From NCBI GenBank assembly GCA_021835845.1, contig JAKBJU010000006.1, positions 1 through 64,000 on the forward strand: 64,000 nt of DNA, given 5' to 3'. Of this stretch, positions 7,875 to 17,612 are shown piece by piece; position 1 is the first letter of the stretch, and each line of letters begins with the position of its first letter. The notes beneath the pieces were generated by a model. The model ran no database searches, was not told the DNA's origin, and worked only from the letters and a program-made list of their open reading frames with translations. A program made the position numbers and the translations under genes. The DNA is from Pseudomonadota bacterium (GTDB taxonomy: Bacteria; Pseudomonadota; Gammaproteobacteria; Burkholderiales; JABEVD01).

Positions 7875-8807
7875 ATGAAATGCGCCATTCTGGGCGGCGG
7901 CGGATTCATCGGCTCGGCCATTGCAGATCGTCTGCTGCAGTGCGGCCATGCCGTGCGGATTTTCGATCGGCCGAGAATCGAACCTTACCGCCAGTTCGGA
8001 CCCGACGAACGGATGGAGTGGGTCTCCGGCGATTTCTCCAGCGACCATGACGTGAGAAGCGCCATACGGGACGTCGACGTCGTGCTGCATCTGGTTTCAA
8101 CGACATTGCCCAAGAACTCCAACGAGGATCCCGTCTACGATGTGCAAACCAATCTGATCGGCACGCTGCGGCTGCTCGATGCCATGGTCGATCATGGCAT
8201 ACGCAGGATCATTTTCATTTCATCCGGGGGCACGGTCTACGGCACGCCCCAGTATTTGCCGATGGACGAGGTCCACCCGACCGATCCGCTGGTTTCGTAC
8301 GGCATCACGAAATTGGCCATCGAAAAGTACCTGAGGTTGTTCGAGCGGATGCACGGCATCCGGGCGATCACGCTGAGAGTCTCCAATCCTTACGGCGAGC
8401 GCCAGCGCATCGAAACTGCGCAAGGCGCTGTCGGCGTATTTCTGCACCGTGCGCTCTGCGCCAAACCGGTGGAGATCTGGGGAGACGGCAGCGTCACGAG
8501 GGATTACATCCACGTTCAGGATGTCGCGGAAGCATTCGCCCGGGCACTGGAATATGCAGGGCCGGAGCATGTATTCAATATCGGCTCGGGATCGGGAACG
8601 AGCCTCAACGAATTGCTCGGCATGCTCGAACATGCGCTCGGCAAACCGGTCGAGCGCAATTATCTTCCCGGCCGTCCATTCGACGTGCCGGCGAGCGTCC
8701 TGAACAATGAACTGGCATTGCGGGAACTAGGATGGGCGCCTTCAATATCCCTGCAGGAAGGTATTCTGCGCACCGTGAATTGGATGAAGGCACGCCCTTC
8801 AACCTGA
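7875..8807 (+). CDS. NAD-dependent nucleotide-sugar epimerase/dehydratase (GalE-like)
   Basis: 310 aa extended short-chain dehydrogenase. GGGGFIG at 7-13 binds NAD, ISSGGTVYG holds the catalytic Ser, and YGITK holds the Tyr/Lys pair. NPYGERQ and GDGSVTRDYIHVQDVA are typical of UDP-hexose 4-epimerases. Residues HLVST replace the commoner HLAA. Likely interconverts a UDP- or dTDP-hexose used by the two preceding transferases, but substrate is not resolved. GGAG lies about nine bases upstream of the ATG. The gene ends 19 bases from the convergent TolC-like gene with no obvious terminator between. Confidence 0.82.
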   Translation: MKCAILGGGGFIGSAIADRLLQCGHAVRIFDRPRIEPYRQFGPDERMEWVSGDFSSDHDVRSAIRDVDVVLHLVSTTLPKNSNEDPVYDVQTNLIGTLRLLDAMVDHGIRRIIFISSGGTVYGTPQYLPMDEVHPTDPLVSYGITKLAIEKYLRLFERMHGIRAITLRVSNPYGERQRIETAQGAVGVFLHRALCAKPVEIWGDGSVTRDYIHVQDVAEAFARALEYAGPEHVFNIGSGSGTSLNELLGMLEHALGKPVERNYLPGRPFDVPASVLNNELALRELGWAPSISLQEGILRTVNWMKARPST

Positions 8808-8826
8808 AGCCGGGACAGCCGCCGGA

Positions 8827-10176
8827 TCAGGGCGAAGGCGCGGCCAGATCGGAAACGAAATGCCCGGCTACCATGCGAACCGTGTCCGGGCCGAGTATGC
8901 CGGCATCGTAATTGAGGCGCAGGAAGCTGTTCAGGTAATCGTAGCGTGCGCGGGCCAGGTCGCGCCGCGCTTCGTAGTACTGCGCCTGGGCATCGAGCAG
9001 GTCGAGATTGACCCGCTCGCCACCCTTGATGCTCTTGCGGGTCGCCTTCACCAGCAGGCTTGCCGCATCCACTGCCTTTTCCAGCGCGCCTATCCTCGAG
9101 GTGCTGCTCAGCACCAGGCCGTACTGTTTGAAGAGGTCGACCATCACCTTGTTGCTGGCCTCGGCCAGATCGGACTGGGCCCGCTCGAAATTCGCCGCGG
9201 CCTGGCGCGAAAGCGCGGTCACGTAGCCGCCGGCATAGATCGGCATGTTCATCTCCACCCCGATGGAGCGGACATACATGTCCTGATTGAAGGTGTAGAT
9301 CGAACCCTGATTGTTCTTGCTCACGCTCGCCACCAGATCCAGCTGAGGCAGATGCCCTGCCTTGTCCTTCTGGACTTCACGATGGCTGGCTTCGACCGCA
9401 TAGCGCTTGGATGAGATGTCCGCATTATGGGCCAGGGCGATCGTCTGCCAGTCCCTGAATTCCGCCGGTTTGAGCGGCAGGGGAGTGAACTTGTCGGCCA
9501 GCGGGCTGAGGCTCGCCACCTCCTTTCCGACAATTCCGGAGAGCGTGCGCTTCTGGGCTTCCACCTGATTCTGCGCCTCGATCAACTGGGCCTGGACCTG
9601 GGCATATTTGGACCGGGTTTCGAGCAGGTCGGTGATGGTCCCATCGCCCTTGCGATACCTGATCTCGTTGGCATGCATCTGCTCCTGATAGGCGGAAAGC
9701 TGCGCCTCGACCAGGGAAAGCTGATCCCCGGCATAGAGCGCATCGGTATAGGCCTGGACCACTCTGAGCACCAGATCCTGGCTGTGGTCGGAAAACTGTG
9801 CCGAGCTGTAGTTGGCCTGCGCCTCGCCCTGCCGGTAGGCTGCATAGTCGGCGAGATTGAAGAGCGGCTGACGCATCGAGAGCGTGGTGACCTGGCCGAG
9901 ATAGGTCATCTGCTGGCTGGCAGTGTTGATGCCAGTCGTGCTGTTGATGTTGAGCAGGTTACGGTTCTGCTGGTAGTCGAGCGACAGGTTGGGCAGCAGC
10001 CTGGATCGCCCCATCGCCAGATTCTGCTGCCCGGCTTCGTTCTCGTGCAGCGCGGAAAGATAGGTCGGATCGTTCTGCAGCGCCAACTCATAAGCCTGCA
10101 ACAGGCCCATCGCCGCAGCGCCCACGGATTTCAGCAGGAAAAGCGCCGCCAGAAGGCGGACGGGGATCGCGCGCAT
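8827..10176 (-). CDS. TolC-family outer membrane channel of type I secretion system
   Basis: 449 aa with a Sec signal peptide (residues 1 to about 22, cleavage after AAA). The mature part starts with LLQAYELALQNDPTYLSA, the signature opening of TolC/PrtF-like channels, and shows the duplicated helical layout (DLVLRVVQAYTDALYAGDQL; VEAQLSAYQEQMHANEIRYRKGDGTITDLLETRSKYAQ). It would form the trimeric outer-membrane duct that joins the HlyD-like adaptor. Third gene of the operon, four bases after the adaptor stop, with GAGGA eight bases upstream of its ATG. Confidence 0.9.
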   Translation of the reverse strand: MRAIPVRLLAALFLLKSVGAAAMGLLQAYELALQNDPTYLSALHENEAGQQNLAMGRSRLLPNLSLDYQQNRNLLNINSTTGINTASQQMTYLGQVTTLSMRQPLFNLADYAAYRQGEAQANYSSAQFSDHSQDLVLRVVQAYTDALYAGDQLSLVEAQLSAYQEQMHANEIRYRKGDGTITDLLETRSKYAQVQAQLIEAQNQVEAQKRTLSGIVGKEVASLSPLADKFTPLPLKPAEFRDWQTIALAHNADISSKRYAVEASHREVQKDKAGHLPQLDLVASVSKNNQGSIYTFNQDMYVRSIGVEMNMPIYAGGYVTALSRQAAANFERAQSDLAEASNKVMVDLFKQYGLVLSSTSRIGALEKAVDAASLLVKATRKSIKGGERVNLDLLDAQAQYYEARRDLARARYDYLNSFLRLNYDAGILGPDTVRMVAGHFVSDLAAPSP

Positions 10177-10180
10177 CGTC

Positions 10181-11539
10181 TCAGTCCTCGCTCATCGAGG
10201 TCCTGATCCTGTCGAGGAGCGGTTTCAGGAGGTAACTCATCATGGTCCTGTCCCCGGTCTTGACAAATGCCTCTACCGGCATCCCGGGACGAAGCTTCAG
10301 GTTGGCAAGCAGTTTGAGTCCTTCAGGCGCGACCTTCGCCCGCATGGTGTAATAGGGCTGCCCGGTCCGCTGGTCGGTGAGCCTGTCCGCGGAAACTTCG
10401 GTGACGATGCCCGGCACATGCGGGGTAGTGTTGCGGTTGAAGGCAGGGAGGGTCATGTCCACCCTGAGGCCGGGATGCAGCTTGTCGATCAGATCGACCG
10501 GAACATGCCCCTCGATGATCAGGGCATCGTGAAGCGGTACGATGTCCATCATCTTCGCGCCCGGCCCGACAACGCCTCCCGGGGTGAACACGCTGAGTCC
10601 CACCACGGTGCCGTCCACCGGCGATTTCACCTCGGCGTTGGCGAGCTCGAAGTCCTGTCCCTTCAGGCGACTGCCGTAGGCGGCGACATCGCGCTGGATA
10701 TCGGTGAGCTGTTGGCGCACGTCCTTCTGGTAATCCTGCTCGCGCTGCGTCCTTCTGAGCCTGAGCGCAGCCACCTGGCTGCGGGCATGACCGAGATTGC
10801 CGGTATACTCGGCGATAGAAGCGCCGATTTCGGCCTGCTGCCGCTCCACGTCGAGGAAACGGTTTCTCGTCACATAACCATCCCGGGCGAGTTCGCGCAG
10901 GCTGTCCACCTGCTCGCTCAGGTACTGCATCTGCATTTTTCGGCTCTCCAGCGCCGCATCCAGTCCGGCGATCTGCTGATCGAGGCCGGCAATATCCTGA
11001 TTGGTCGCGGAAAGCTCGTTGCGGATCGATTGAGTGCGCGCAGAAAAAAGCTGTGTCTGGGCGGCGATGATCTGCGCCACACGCGGATCGGATTGCCGAG
11101 CGAGCAGTTCCCGGGGAAAATCCACCCTGTCCCTGCCGTCCTTCTCGGCCAGCAGCCTCGCCTCGGCGGCTAGCGCAGAATCGTACTGGGCGCGGGTGAT
11201 GTCGGCCTGGGATTTCACCTCGACGTCGTTCATGCGCACCAGCACCTGTCCGGCCTTCACCTTGTCGCCTTCCCTGACCAGTATCCTGTCCACAATCCCG
11301 CCCGGCTGATACTGGATTTCCTTGCGGTTCGTAGCCACCTCGACGATGCCGCTCACCGGGATGCCCTGATCCAGTGGCGCAAACGATGCCCACAGCAGGA
11401 ACCCGCCCACGCCGCCGAGCACGATCCACCATCCCAGACGGGTGTGCCTGCTGTCGTCGGTCCTGACCGGGTTCGAAGCTTCGATCACCTCGACCATGGC
11501 ATGCTTTTCGCTGTTCCTTTGAGGCAGTATCTTCATCAT
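10181..11539 (-). CDS. HlyD/PrtE-family periplasmic adaptor of type I secretion system
   Basis: 452 aa. A cytoplasmic N-terminus is followed by one membrane segment (about 37-58, [20 protein letters not shown]). Then comes a lipoyl half-motif ([20 protein letters not shown]), a long periplasmic coiled coil (about 100-300) and the closing half-motif and beta barrel ([34 protein letters not shown]). The C-terminal [22 protein letters not shown] is standard for the family. It bridges the ABC exporter and the TolC-like channel. The ATG overlaps the stop of the ATPase gene, so translation is coupled. Confidence 0.92.
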   Translation of the reverse strand: MMKILPQRNSEKHAMVEVIEASNPVRTDDSRHTRLGWWIVLGGVGGFLLWASFAPLDQGIPVSGIVEVATNRKEIQYQPGGIVDRILVREGDKVKAGQVLVRMNDVEVKSQADITRAQYDSALAAEARLLAEKDGRDRVDFPRELLARQSDPRVAQIIAAQTQLFSARTQSIRNELSATNQDIAGLDQQIAGLDAALESRKMQMQYLSEQVDSLRELARDGYVTRNRFLDVERQQAEIGASIAEYTGNLGHARSQVAALRLRRTQREQDYQKDVRQQLTDIQRDVAAYGSRLKGQDFELANAEVKSPVDGTVVGLSVFTPGGVVGPGAKMMDIVPLHDALIIEGHVPVDLIDKLHPGLRVDMTLPAFNRNTTPHVPGIVTEVSADRLTDQRTGQPYYTMRAKVAPEGLKLLANLKLRPGMPVEAFVKTGDRTMMSYLLKPLLDRIRTSMSED

Positions 11540-13248
11540 GCCGCCCTTTCCGCCTGTCTGGCCTGCTGCTGGGCCAGCGCGGCAAGCACCTGATCGGTCG
11601 GGCCGAACAGTTGCCCGATGCCATCGCGCATCAGCAGCAGCTTGCTGGTGATGCTGATGATGCTGGTGCGGTGCGTAACCAGCACGATGGTCTTGCCGCG
11701 CTGGCGCATATCTTCAATGGCACGGACCAGCGCGGCCTCGCCGGTCTCGTCGAGGTTCGAATTGGGTTCGTCGAGCACCAGCACGGAAGGATCGCCATAC
11801 ATGGCGCGGGCAAGTCCGAGGCGCTGTTTCTGGCCACCCGACAACCCGTTTCCGGCATCCCCGAGCACCGTGTCGTAGCCCTTGGGCAGCATCAGCACCA
11901 TGTCGTGCACACCAGCGCGTTTCGCCGCCTCGATCACCTTTTCGGCATCGACCTCGCCAAAGCGAGCGATGTTCTCGCTGACTGTACCCTCGAAAAGCTC
12001 AATGTCCTGGGGCAGGTAACCCATGTGAGGACCGAGCTCATCCTTGTTCCACTGGGCCACATCGGCTCCATCCAGTCTGACTTTCCCCACCGCCGCGGGC
12101 CAGACGCCGACCAGCAGGCGGGCAAGAGTGGACTTGCCTGACCCGCTCGGACCGATCACGCCAAGCACATCTCCTGGCGAGATCTCGAAACTGAGGCCCC
12201 TGATCACCGCGACCGCTGAACCTGGAGGCGCTGCCGTGACCCCCTCCACTGCAAGCGCGCCCTCGGGCCTGGGCAGGCTCATCCCTGGGACGCGCGGCGG
12301 ATTGCTCGCCAGAAGGAGCACCAGGCGCTCGTAAGCGCTTCTTGTCGCACTGAATTGACGCCATACCCCGATCAGCATCTGCACCGGACCCATTGCCTTG
12401 CCCATCAGGATGGAACCCGCGATCATCATGCCGGGCGTGATACTGCCGTTCACGGCAAGCAACCCTCCCAGCCCGAGTACCAGGGACTGCGTGGTGACGG
12501 TCATGAACTTGGAAAAGGCTCCGACGATGCCAGCCTTTTCGCTCGCCTCGGCCTGCAATCCGATGAAGCGGCCATGCAATTTGTACCAGCGCGCCTGCAG
12601 GTTGGGCAGCATGCCCATGGCTTCGATGACTTCCGCATTGCGCAGATTGTTGCTCGCCAGAGTGCTGGAAGCAATCGCCATGGTATTGGCCTCGGCTAGC
12701 GGCTTGTGGGAAACCTTCTCGTTGATGTAGGCGAGCCAGATCAGGATCAGGGTGCCGCACAGGGAGAACAGTCCCAGCCAGATGTTGAACAGAAAGATCA
12801 CGATCAGGTAGATCGGAAACCAGGGTGCATCGAAAAAGGCGAACAGGGCGTTGCCTGTCAGAAACTGGCGAATCGCGGTCAGATCCTGGAGCGCCTGACC
12901 GGCATTCCCGCCGCCCTTCTTCAGACTCTGCTCGAAGGCTGCAGTATAGACTCGCTTGTTGAGTTTCTGGTCGAGGCGCGCACCGACCCGGATCAGCACG
13001 AAACTGCGCACGTATTCAAGTGCGCTCATGAAGATGTAGGCACCCACCGCCATCAGGGTCACCATCAGCAGGGTGATCTCGTTACGGCTCGGCAGCACCC
13101 TGTCGTAGACTTGCAGCATGTATAGCGAAGGGGCCAGCATCAGCAGATTGATCACCGCGCTGAAAACCCCCACCGTGCGAAAGGTGGCCCTGAAGCCGAG
13201 AAGAGCATTTGCTATTTCATTGTCTGGTATGGAGTATTTTGCTTTCAT
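11536..13248 (-). CDS. Type I secretion ABC transporter, PrtD/RsaD family (fused permease-ATPase)
   Basis: 570 aa. Residues about 20-310 form the six-helix membrane domain ([21 protein letters not shown] is the PrtD-family opening). Residues 330-560 are the ATPase: Walker [11 protein letters not shown] loop [10 protein letters not shown], signature LSGGQKQR and Walker [14 protein letters not shown]. There is no N-terminal peptidase domain, so it fits exporters of RTX, protease or S-layer substrates. The start at 13248 is chosen because GGAAG lies just upstream and the protein then aligns; a longer frame to 13296 would run through the CRP-like palindrome. First gene of the three-gene exporter. 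Confidence 0.93.
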   Translation of the reverse strand: MKAKYSIPDNEIANALLGFRATFRTVGVFSAVINLLMLAPSLYMLQVYDRVLPSRNEITLLMVTLMAVGAYIFMSALEYVRSFVLIRVGARLDQKLNKRVYTAAFEQSLKKGGGNAGQALQDLTAIRQFLTGNALFAFFDAPWFPIYLIVIFLFNIWLGLFSLCGTLILIWLAYINEKVSHKPLAEANTMAIASSTLASNNLRNAEVIEAMGMLPNLQARWYKLHGRFIGLQAEASEKAGIVGAFSKFMTVTTQSLVLGLGGLLAVNGSITPGMMIAGSILMGKAMGPVQMLIGVWRQFSATRSAYERLVLLLASNPPRVPGMSLPRPEGALAVEGVTAAPPGSAVAVIRGLSFEISPGDVLGVIGPSGSGKSTLARLLVGVWPAAVGKVRLDGADVAQWNKDELGPHMGYLPQDIELFEGTVSENIARFGEVDAEKVIEAAKRAGVHDMVLMLPKGYDTVLGDAGNGLSGGQKQRLGLARAMYGDPSVLVLDEPNSNLDETGEAALVRAIEDMRQRGKTIVLVTHRTSIISITSKLLLMRDGIGQLFGPTDQVLAALAQQQARQAERAA

Positions 13249-13281
13249 GCTTCCGTTCCGCCCAAGATTTTCCCCATCAAT

Positions 13282-13297
13282 TGTGACGGATATCACA
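13282..13297. promoter_or_regulatory. CRP-family binding site upstream of the type I secretion operon
   Basis: TGTGACGGATATCACA is a second exact TGTGA-N6-TCACA match, flanked by one more paired base on each side. Its centre is 41 bases before the ATG of the ABC transporter and about 150 before the divergent glycosyltransferase. No -10 sits at the right distance for class II activation of either gene, so repression, or activation from an unrecognised start, are both possible. Confidence 0.55.
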
Positions 13298-13337
13298 AAT
13301 TTTCAGGAATTCTACCACAAAAAATCCGGCTGTCCAC

Positions 13338-13363
13338 GACCTCTTTCACTAGACCTCTTTCAC
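13338..13363. repeat. Two tandem copies of a 12-base word at 14-base spacing
   Basis: GACCTCTTTCAC occurs at 13338-13349 and again at 13352-13363. It lies between the divergent type I secretion operon and the glycosyltransferase gene and could be a tandem operator or a chance duplication. No protein is encoded. Confidence 0.6.
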
Positions 13364-13404
13364 CAGTCCGCAAGGCAAACCGCCTACATGCAGCAAAATT
13401 GCTG

Positions 13405-13410
13405 TAAAAT
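13405..13410 (+). promoter_or_regulatory. Possible -10 element for the 13.4 kb glycosyltransferase
   Basis: TAAAAT directly preceded by TG, about 29 bases before the GTG start. No clear -35. Plausible but weak on its own. Confidence 0.3.
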
Positions 13411-13438
13411 AGCCTGAATAAGTTGCCCTCAGACATTT

Positions 13439-14425
13439 GTGACCCATCTTTCCTCGACAAAACAGGCGGTCGGCGTCGCCATCGTGAACTGGAATTCAGG
13501 CAGTCTGCTCGCAAGGTGTCTCGATTGCCTGAACAAGCAGACTCGGCCGCCAGAGACGATCCTCGTCGTGGACAACAGCAGCACGGATGACTCGCTGTCC
13601 GGCGCGGAAGAACGCTATCCGGGCATCCGGATAATGCGCCTTGACACGAATGCAGGGTTTGCCGCGGCAAACAACCGTGCTGTAGCGCATTTGCAGGACT
13701 GCGAATGGATCGCCCTCCTGAATCCCGATGCCTTTCCTGAACCCGCCTGGCTGGAAAAGTTGCTTGATGCGGCAGCGAAACATCCGAACTATTCCTCTTT
13801 CGGCTGCAGAATGTTGATCGATGCCGACCCCGGCTTGCTGGACGGGTGCGGGGATGCCTATCACACCAGCGGACTTGTCTGGCGGGTCGGCCACGGCCAG
13901 CCCGCACAAGGCAGGGCGTTAGTGCCCAGGGAAATCTTTTCGGCCTGCGCCGCCGCTGCGCTTTACAGACGCTCTGCGTTCCTCGAAGTCGGGGGCTTCG
14001 ATGAAGACTATTTCTGTTATGTCGAGGATGTCGACCTCGGATTTCGCATGAGACTCGCAGGGCATCGCTGCCTGTACGTCCCCGATGCAATCGTGCGACA
14101 TGTCGGTTCGGCAACGACCGGACGACGCAGCGACTTTTCCGTTTACCATGGGCACAGGAACCTGGTCTGGACGTATTTCAAGGACATGCCCCCCCTGCTC
14201 TTCTGGCTGTACCTGCCGCAGCATCTTTTGATCAATGTCGGCACGATGATCCTGCATACCCTCAGGGGGCAGGGTGGCATCATGCTCCGCGCGAAGCGGG
14301 ATGCCCTGCTGGGAATTCCGAAAATGTGGCAAAAAAGGAAGGCGCTCGCAGGGCAATGCAGGATCGACCCCCTGTCCCTGAGGAAATCGATGGGGTGCGG
14401 CTTTTCCAAGGATGGTGCGGACTGA
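13439..14425 (+). CDS. Family 2 glycosyltransferase (WbbL-like)
   Basis: 328 aa from a GTG start with no strong ribosome site. VAIVNWNSGSLLARCL and VVDNSSTDDS form the GT-A nucleotide site, ALLNPDAFP carries the NPD variant of DxD, and YFCYVEDVDLGFRMRLAG is the ED acceptor motif of rhamnosyltransferase-like enzymes. Residues about 255-285 are hydrophobic (PPLLFWLYLPQHLLINVGTM) and suggest membrane association. Transcribed away from the type I secretion operon and followed by about 150 bases before rfbF, so probably its own short unit. Confidence 0.85.
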   Translation: MTHLSSTKQAVGVAIVNWNSGSLLARCLDCLNKQTRPPETILVVDNSSTDDSLSGAEERYPGIRIMRLDTNAGFAAANNRAVAHLQDCEWIALLNPDAFPEPAWLEKLLDAAAKHPNYSSFGCRMLIDADPGLLDGCGDAYHTSGLVWRVGHGQPAQGRALVPREIFSACAAAALYRRSAFLEVGGFDEDYFCYVEDVDLGFRMRLAGHRCLYVPDAIVRHVGSATTGRRSDFSVYHGHRNLVWTYFKDMPPLLFWLYLPQHLLINVGTMILHTLRGQGGIMLRAKRDALLGIPKMWQKRKALAGQCRIDPLSLRKSMGCGFSKDGAD

Positions 14426-14462
14426 GGCCGTGGCGAACCTGCCAGCAGCAGGGAAAATGGGA

Positions 14463-14468
14463 TATAAT
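14463..14468 (+). promoter_or_regulatory. Predicted -10 element for the rfbF operon
   Basis: A perfect TATAAT lies about 110 bases before rfbF. A weak -35 candidate (CTGCCA, 14439-14444) is spaced 18 bases upstream. Transcription from here would give a leader of roughly 100 bases. Confidence 0.45.
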
Positions 14469-14577
14469 CCATTCAATCAATGAAGAAAATCTTCCGTTTC
14501 ACCCGATCATGCATGGCGAACTCATCAATGCTGCTTCCGGCGGCACTCGACTAACTCCTGAGCGGAGCTGAAAAATC

Positions 14578-15345
14578 ATGAAGGCAGTCATTCTGGCAGG
14601 TGGGCTGGGCACACGGATCTCAGAGGAAACCTCGTTAAAGCCCAAGCCGATGATAGAGATCGGCGGCAAGCCCATCCTCTGGCATATCATGAAGATTTAT
14701 GCCTTTCATGGCATCAACGAATTCATCATTTGCTGCGGCTACAAAGGTTATGTGATCAAGGAGTATTTCGCAAACTATTTCCTACACATGTCCGACGTGA
14801 CCTTCGACATGTCCAGCAACAAAATGGCGATTCATCACAACAATGCCGAGCCCTGGAAAGTCACCCTGGTTGACACTGGGGAGGGAACCATGACAGGCGG
14901 ACGCCTGAAGCGGGTAAAAGATTATCTCGGAGACGAGGATTTCTGTTTCACTTACGGCGACGGCGTATCGGACATCGATCTATCGGAGCTGCTCGCTTTC
15001 CACGCCATGCACAAAAAGCTTGCCACCGTCACAGCAGTCCAACCCGCAGGACGATTCGGTTCCCTGAATCTGGATGGCCAGAAGGTCAGGGGGTTCGAAG
15101 AAAAACCCATCGGGGACGGCGGCTGGATCAATGGCGGGTTCTTCGTGCTCTCGCCCAAAGTCATCGACCATGTCGCGAATGACTCGTCGGTCTGGGAAAA
15201 AGAACCCCTGGAGAGCTTGGCTCGATCCGGCGAGCTCTCCGCCTATCTGCATCACGGATTCTGGCAACCCATGGATACATTGCGCGACAAGAACCACCTG
15301 GAAGAATTGTGGACAAGCGGGAAGGCTCCGTGGAAGAAATGGTGA
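14578..15345 (+). CDS. rfbF: Glucose-1-phosphate cytidylyltransferase
   Basis: 255 aa, full family length. Makes CDP-glucose from alpha-glucose 1-phosphate and [28 protein letters not shown] has the nucleotidyltransferase signature with the extra-long GTRISEET insertion that marks RfbF against dTDP-glucose enzymes. YGDGVSDID supplies the metal-binding Asp, and [17 protein letters not shown] and [11 protein letters not shown] are also RfbF hallmarks. First gene of an overlapping string; commits the downstream genes to CDP-sugars. Confidence 0.95.
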   Translation: MKAVILAGGLGTRISEETSLKPKPMIEIGGKPILWHIMKIYAFHGINEFIICCGYKGYVIKEYFANYFLHMSDVTFDMSSNKMAIHHNNAEPWKVTLVDTGEGTMTGGRLKRVKDYLGDEDFCFTYGDGVSDIDLSELLAFHAMHKKLATVTAVQPAGRFGSLNLDGQKVRGFEEKPIGDGGWINGGFFVLSPKVIDHVANDSSVWEKEPLESLARSGELSAYLHHGFWQPMDTLRDKNHLEELWTSGKAPWKKW

Positions 15346-16391
15346 TGGATTTCTGGACAGGCAAAAGGGTTTTTGTCACCGGACATACCGGCTTCAAGGG
15401 AAGCTGGCTTTGCCTCTGGCTGCAGTCGCTTGGCGCCGAAGTCTCAGGCTATGCGCTCGCCCCCCCCACCAACCCCAATCTGTTCGGGGTAGCGCAAGTT
15501 GCGCAGGGAATGGTGTCCCTGCTCGGCGACATCAGAAACCTCGAACAGCTGCAACAAGCCATGACGGAATTTCAGCCCGAGATCGTGATACACATGGCTG
15601 CGCAGTCCCTGGTTCGGCTTTCCTATCAGAACCCGGTCGAGACTTATGCGACCAATGTCATGGGGACGGTGAATGTTCTGGAGGCTGTCAGAAAAACTGA
15701 CGCTGTCAAGGCGGTAGTGATGGTCACCAGCGACAAGTGCTACGAAAATCGTGAATGGATCTGGGGATACCGCGAAAACGAGCCCATGGGCGGCTACGAC
15801 CCCTATTCCAACAGCAAGGGCTGCGCGGAACTGGTGACTTCCGCCTACAGGCAATCCTTCTTCGGCAACAATGTCGCCGTGGCGAGCGCTCGCGCCGGTA
15901 ACGTGATTGGCGGAGGGGACTGGGCTACCGACCGGCTTGTCCCGGACCTGGTGCGTTCCTTCTCGGAGGAACGTCCGGTGCTGATCAGAAACCCCCATGC
16001 GATCCGTCCCTGGCAACATGTGTTAGAACCTTTATCCGGCTACCTGATGCTTGCGCAGAAATTGTACGAAAAAGGGGCCGAGTTTGCGGAAGGATGGAAC
16101 TTCGGTCCGCGCGAGGATGACGCCAGGCCGGTACAATGGATCGTGGAGCAATTCACCGGCTTATGGGGGGAAGGCGCGACATGGACTCTGGACGGAGCGG
16201 AACACCCGCACGAAGCCCATTACCTCAAACTGGATTGTTCGAAAGCCGTAAGCCGCCTGAACTGGCAACCGAGATGGTCGCTGACTGATGCCCTGGAAAA
16301 GATCAGCGCATGGCACAAAGCGCACAACAGTGGGCTGGACATGCGCAAATTCACGATGAGCCAGATTTTCGCCTATCAGGAGCACCTATGA
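15345..16391 (+). CDS. rfbG: CDP-glucose 4,6-dehydratase
   Basis: 348 aa. Converts CDP-glucose to CDP-4-keto-6-deoxyglucose with bound NAD. VFVTGHTGFKGSWL at 9-22 is the dinucleotide-binding loop in the form peculiar to RfbG, TSDKCYEN follows, and PYSNSK near 145 holds the catalytic Tyr and Lys. The start chosen overlaps the rfbF stop (TGATG) and has GGAAG eight bases upstream; the ATG at 15339 has only a two-base spacing. rfbF plus rfbG defines the CDP-deoxysugar branch. No RfbH-type 3-dehydrase follows, so the product is not a classic 3,6-dideoxyhexose. Confidence 0.95.
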   Translation: MDFWTGKRVFVTGHTGFKGSWLCLWLQSLGAEVSGYALAPPTNPNLFGVAQVAQGMVSLLGDIRNLEQLQQAMTEFQPEIVIHMAAQSLVRLSYQNPVETYATNVMGTVNVLEAVRKTDAVKAVVMVTSDKCYENREWIWGYRENEPMGGYDPYSNSKGCAELVTSAYRQSFFGNNVAVASARAGNVIGGGDWATDRLVPDLVRSFSEERPVLIRNPHAIRPWQHVLEPLSGYLMLAQKLYEKGAEFAEGWNFGPREDDARPVQWIVEQFTGLWGEGATWTLDGAEHPHEAHYLKLDCSKAVSRLNWQPRWSLTDALEKISAWHKAHNSGLDMRKFTMSQIFAYQEHL

Positions 16392-17611
16392 ATTGCCGTC
16401 ATTGCCAGCATCCCCTGCAACATGTTTTCCTGGATCTGGGATTTGCCCCCCCCTCCAACGCCTATCTCAGCGAAGCAGAACTTGGGAAGCCTGAACGTTA
16501 TTACCCGCTCAAGCTGTTCGTTTGCGAGCATTGCTGGCTGGTTCAAACCGAAGATTATGCGCAGGCTGACGAACTGTTCAGCCCCGACTACGCCTACTTC
16601 TCCTCGACCTCGTCAAGCTGGCTGGAGCATGCATCCCGTTACACCACGATGATCGCCAGCCGACTCGGCCTGAACAGCAACAGCCTGGTCATCGAAGTTG
16701 CGGCCAACGACGGCTATCTGCTCAGGAACTTCGTCTCAGCCGGCATCCCTTGCCTGGGAATCGAACCCACTGACAGTACGGCGGCGGCGGCCGAGAAACT
16801 GGGCATACCGGTACTCCGGGAATTTTTCGGGAAATCCCTGGCGCAGCGACTCGTATACGAAGGCAAGCAAGCCGATCTCATTCTGGGCAACAACGTCTAT
16901 GCTCATGTGCCGGATATCAATGATTTCACCGCCGGCATCAAATCCGCGCTCAAGCCCGGCGGCACCGTCACGCTGGAGTTCCCGCATTTGATGCGGCTGC
17001 TGGAGCATACCCAGTTTGATACCGTGTATCACGAGCACTTTTCCTATCTTTCGCTGTATTCCGCCAATCGGATCTTCGCCAGTGCCGGACTGCGCATTTA
17101 TGACGTGGAGGAGCTTCCCACCCATGGCGGCAGCCTGAGAATATACGGCTGCCATGCCGACGACAGCCGGGATACTTCCACTGCCGTGGCAAATCTGCTC
17201 GCCGAGGAAAATCACAGGGGAATGCAAAACCTGGAAGTTTACCGGCAGTTCCAGGCGCGCGCCGAGCGCGTGAAGGATGATTTGCTGCTCTTCCTGATCG
17301 AACAGAAGCGCGCCGGCAAGAAGGTGGCGGGCTACGGTGCTGCGGCAAAAGGCTGCACCCTGCTCAATTATGCGGGAATCAAGCCCGATCTGCTGCCCTA
17401 TGTATGCGATGCCGCACTTTCCAAGCAGGGCAAATATCTTCCCGGAACCCATGTCCCGATCCTCTCTCCCGATGCTCTGCGCGAAAGAAAACCGGATATC
17501 ATCCTGATCCTTCCCTGGAACATCAAGGCCGAAGTCATGCAGCAGATGGCCGATATCCGCGAATGGGGAGGAAAATTCGCCGTGGCAGTGCCAGAGATTC
17601 GGGAATTCTGA
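16388..17611 (+). CDS. Nucleotide-sugar C-methyltransferase (TylCIII/RfbC-like, three-domain)
   Basis: 407 aa in the order typical of sugar C-methyltransferases. An N-terminal zinc-binding domain has CRHCQHPL and CEHCW cysteines (about 3-52). A class I SAM domain (VIEVAANDGYLLRNF at about 98) carries the catalytic-region motif YHEHFSYLS. A C-terminal Methyltransf_14 domain contains GYGAAAKGCTLLNY and ILPWNIKAE. Such enzymes add a methyl to C3 of 4-keto-6-deoxy sugars. Its place between the 4,6-dehydratase and the 3,5-epimerase makes CDP-4-keto-6-deoxyglucose the likely substrate. ATGA overlap with rfbG. Confidence 0.88.
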   Translation: MNCRHCQHPLQHVFLDLGFAPPSNAYLSEAELGKPERYYPLKLFVCEHCWLVQTEDYAQADELFSPDYAYFSSTSSSWLEHASRYTTMIASRLGLNSNSLVIEVAANDGYLLRNFVSAGIPCLGIEPTDSTAAAAEKLGIPVLREFFGKSLAQRLVYEGKQADLILGNNVYAHVPDINDFTAGIKSALKPGGTVTLEFPHLMRLLEHTQFDTVYHEHFSYLSLYSANRIFASAGLRIYDVEELPTHGGSLRIYGCHADDSRDTSTAVANLLAEENHRGMQNLEVYRQFQARAERVKDDLLLFLIEQKRAGKKVAGYGAAAKGCTLLNYAGIKPDLLPYVCDAALSKQGKYLPGTHVPILSPDALRERKPDIILILPWNIKAEVMQQMADIREWGGKFAVAVPEIREF

Positions 17612-17612
17612 G

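Noticed and set aside
13249..13296. Longer start of the type I secretion ABC transporter at 13296
   Set aside because: It would place the coding sequence over the CRP-like palindrome, adds non-conserved residues and lacks a ribosome site, whereas 13248 has GGAAG.
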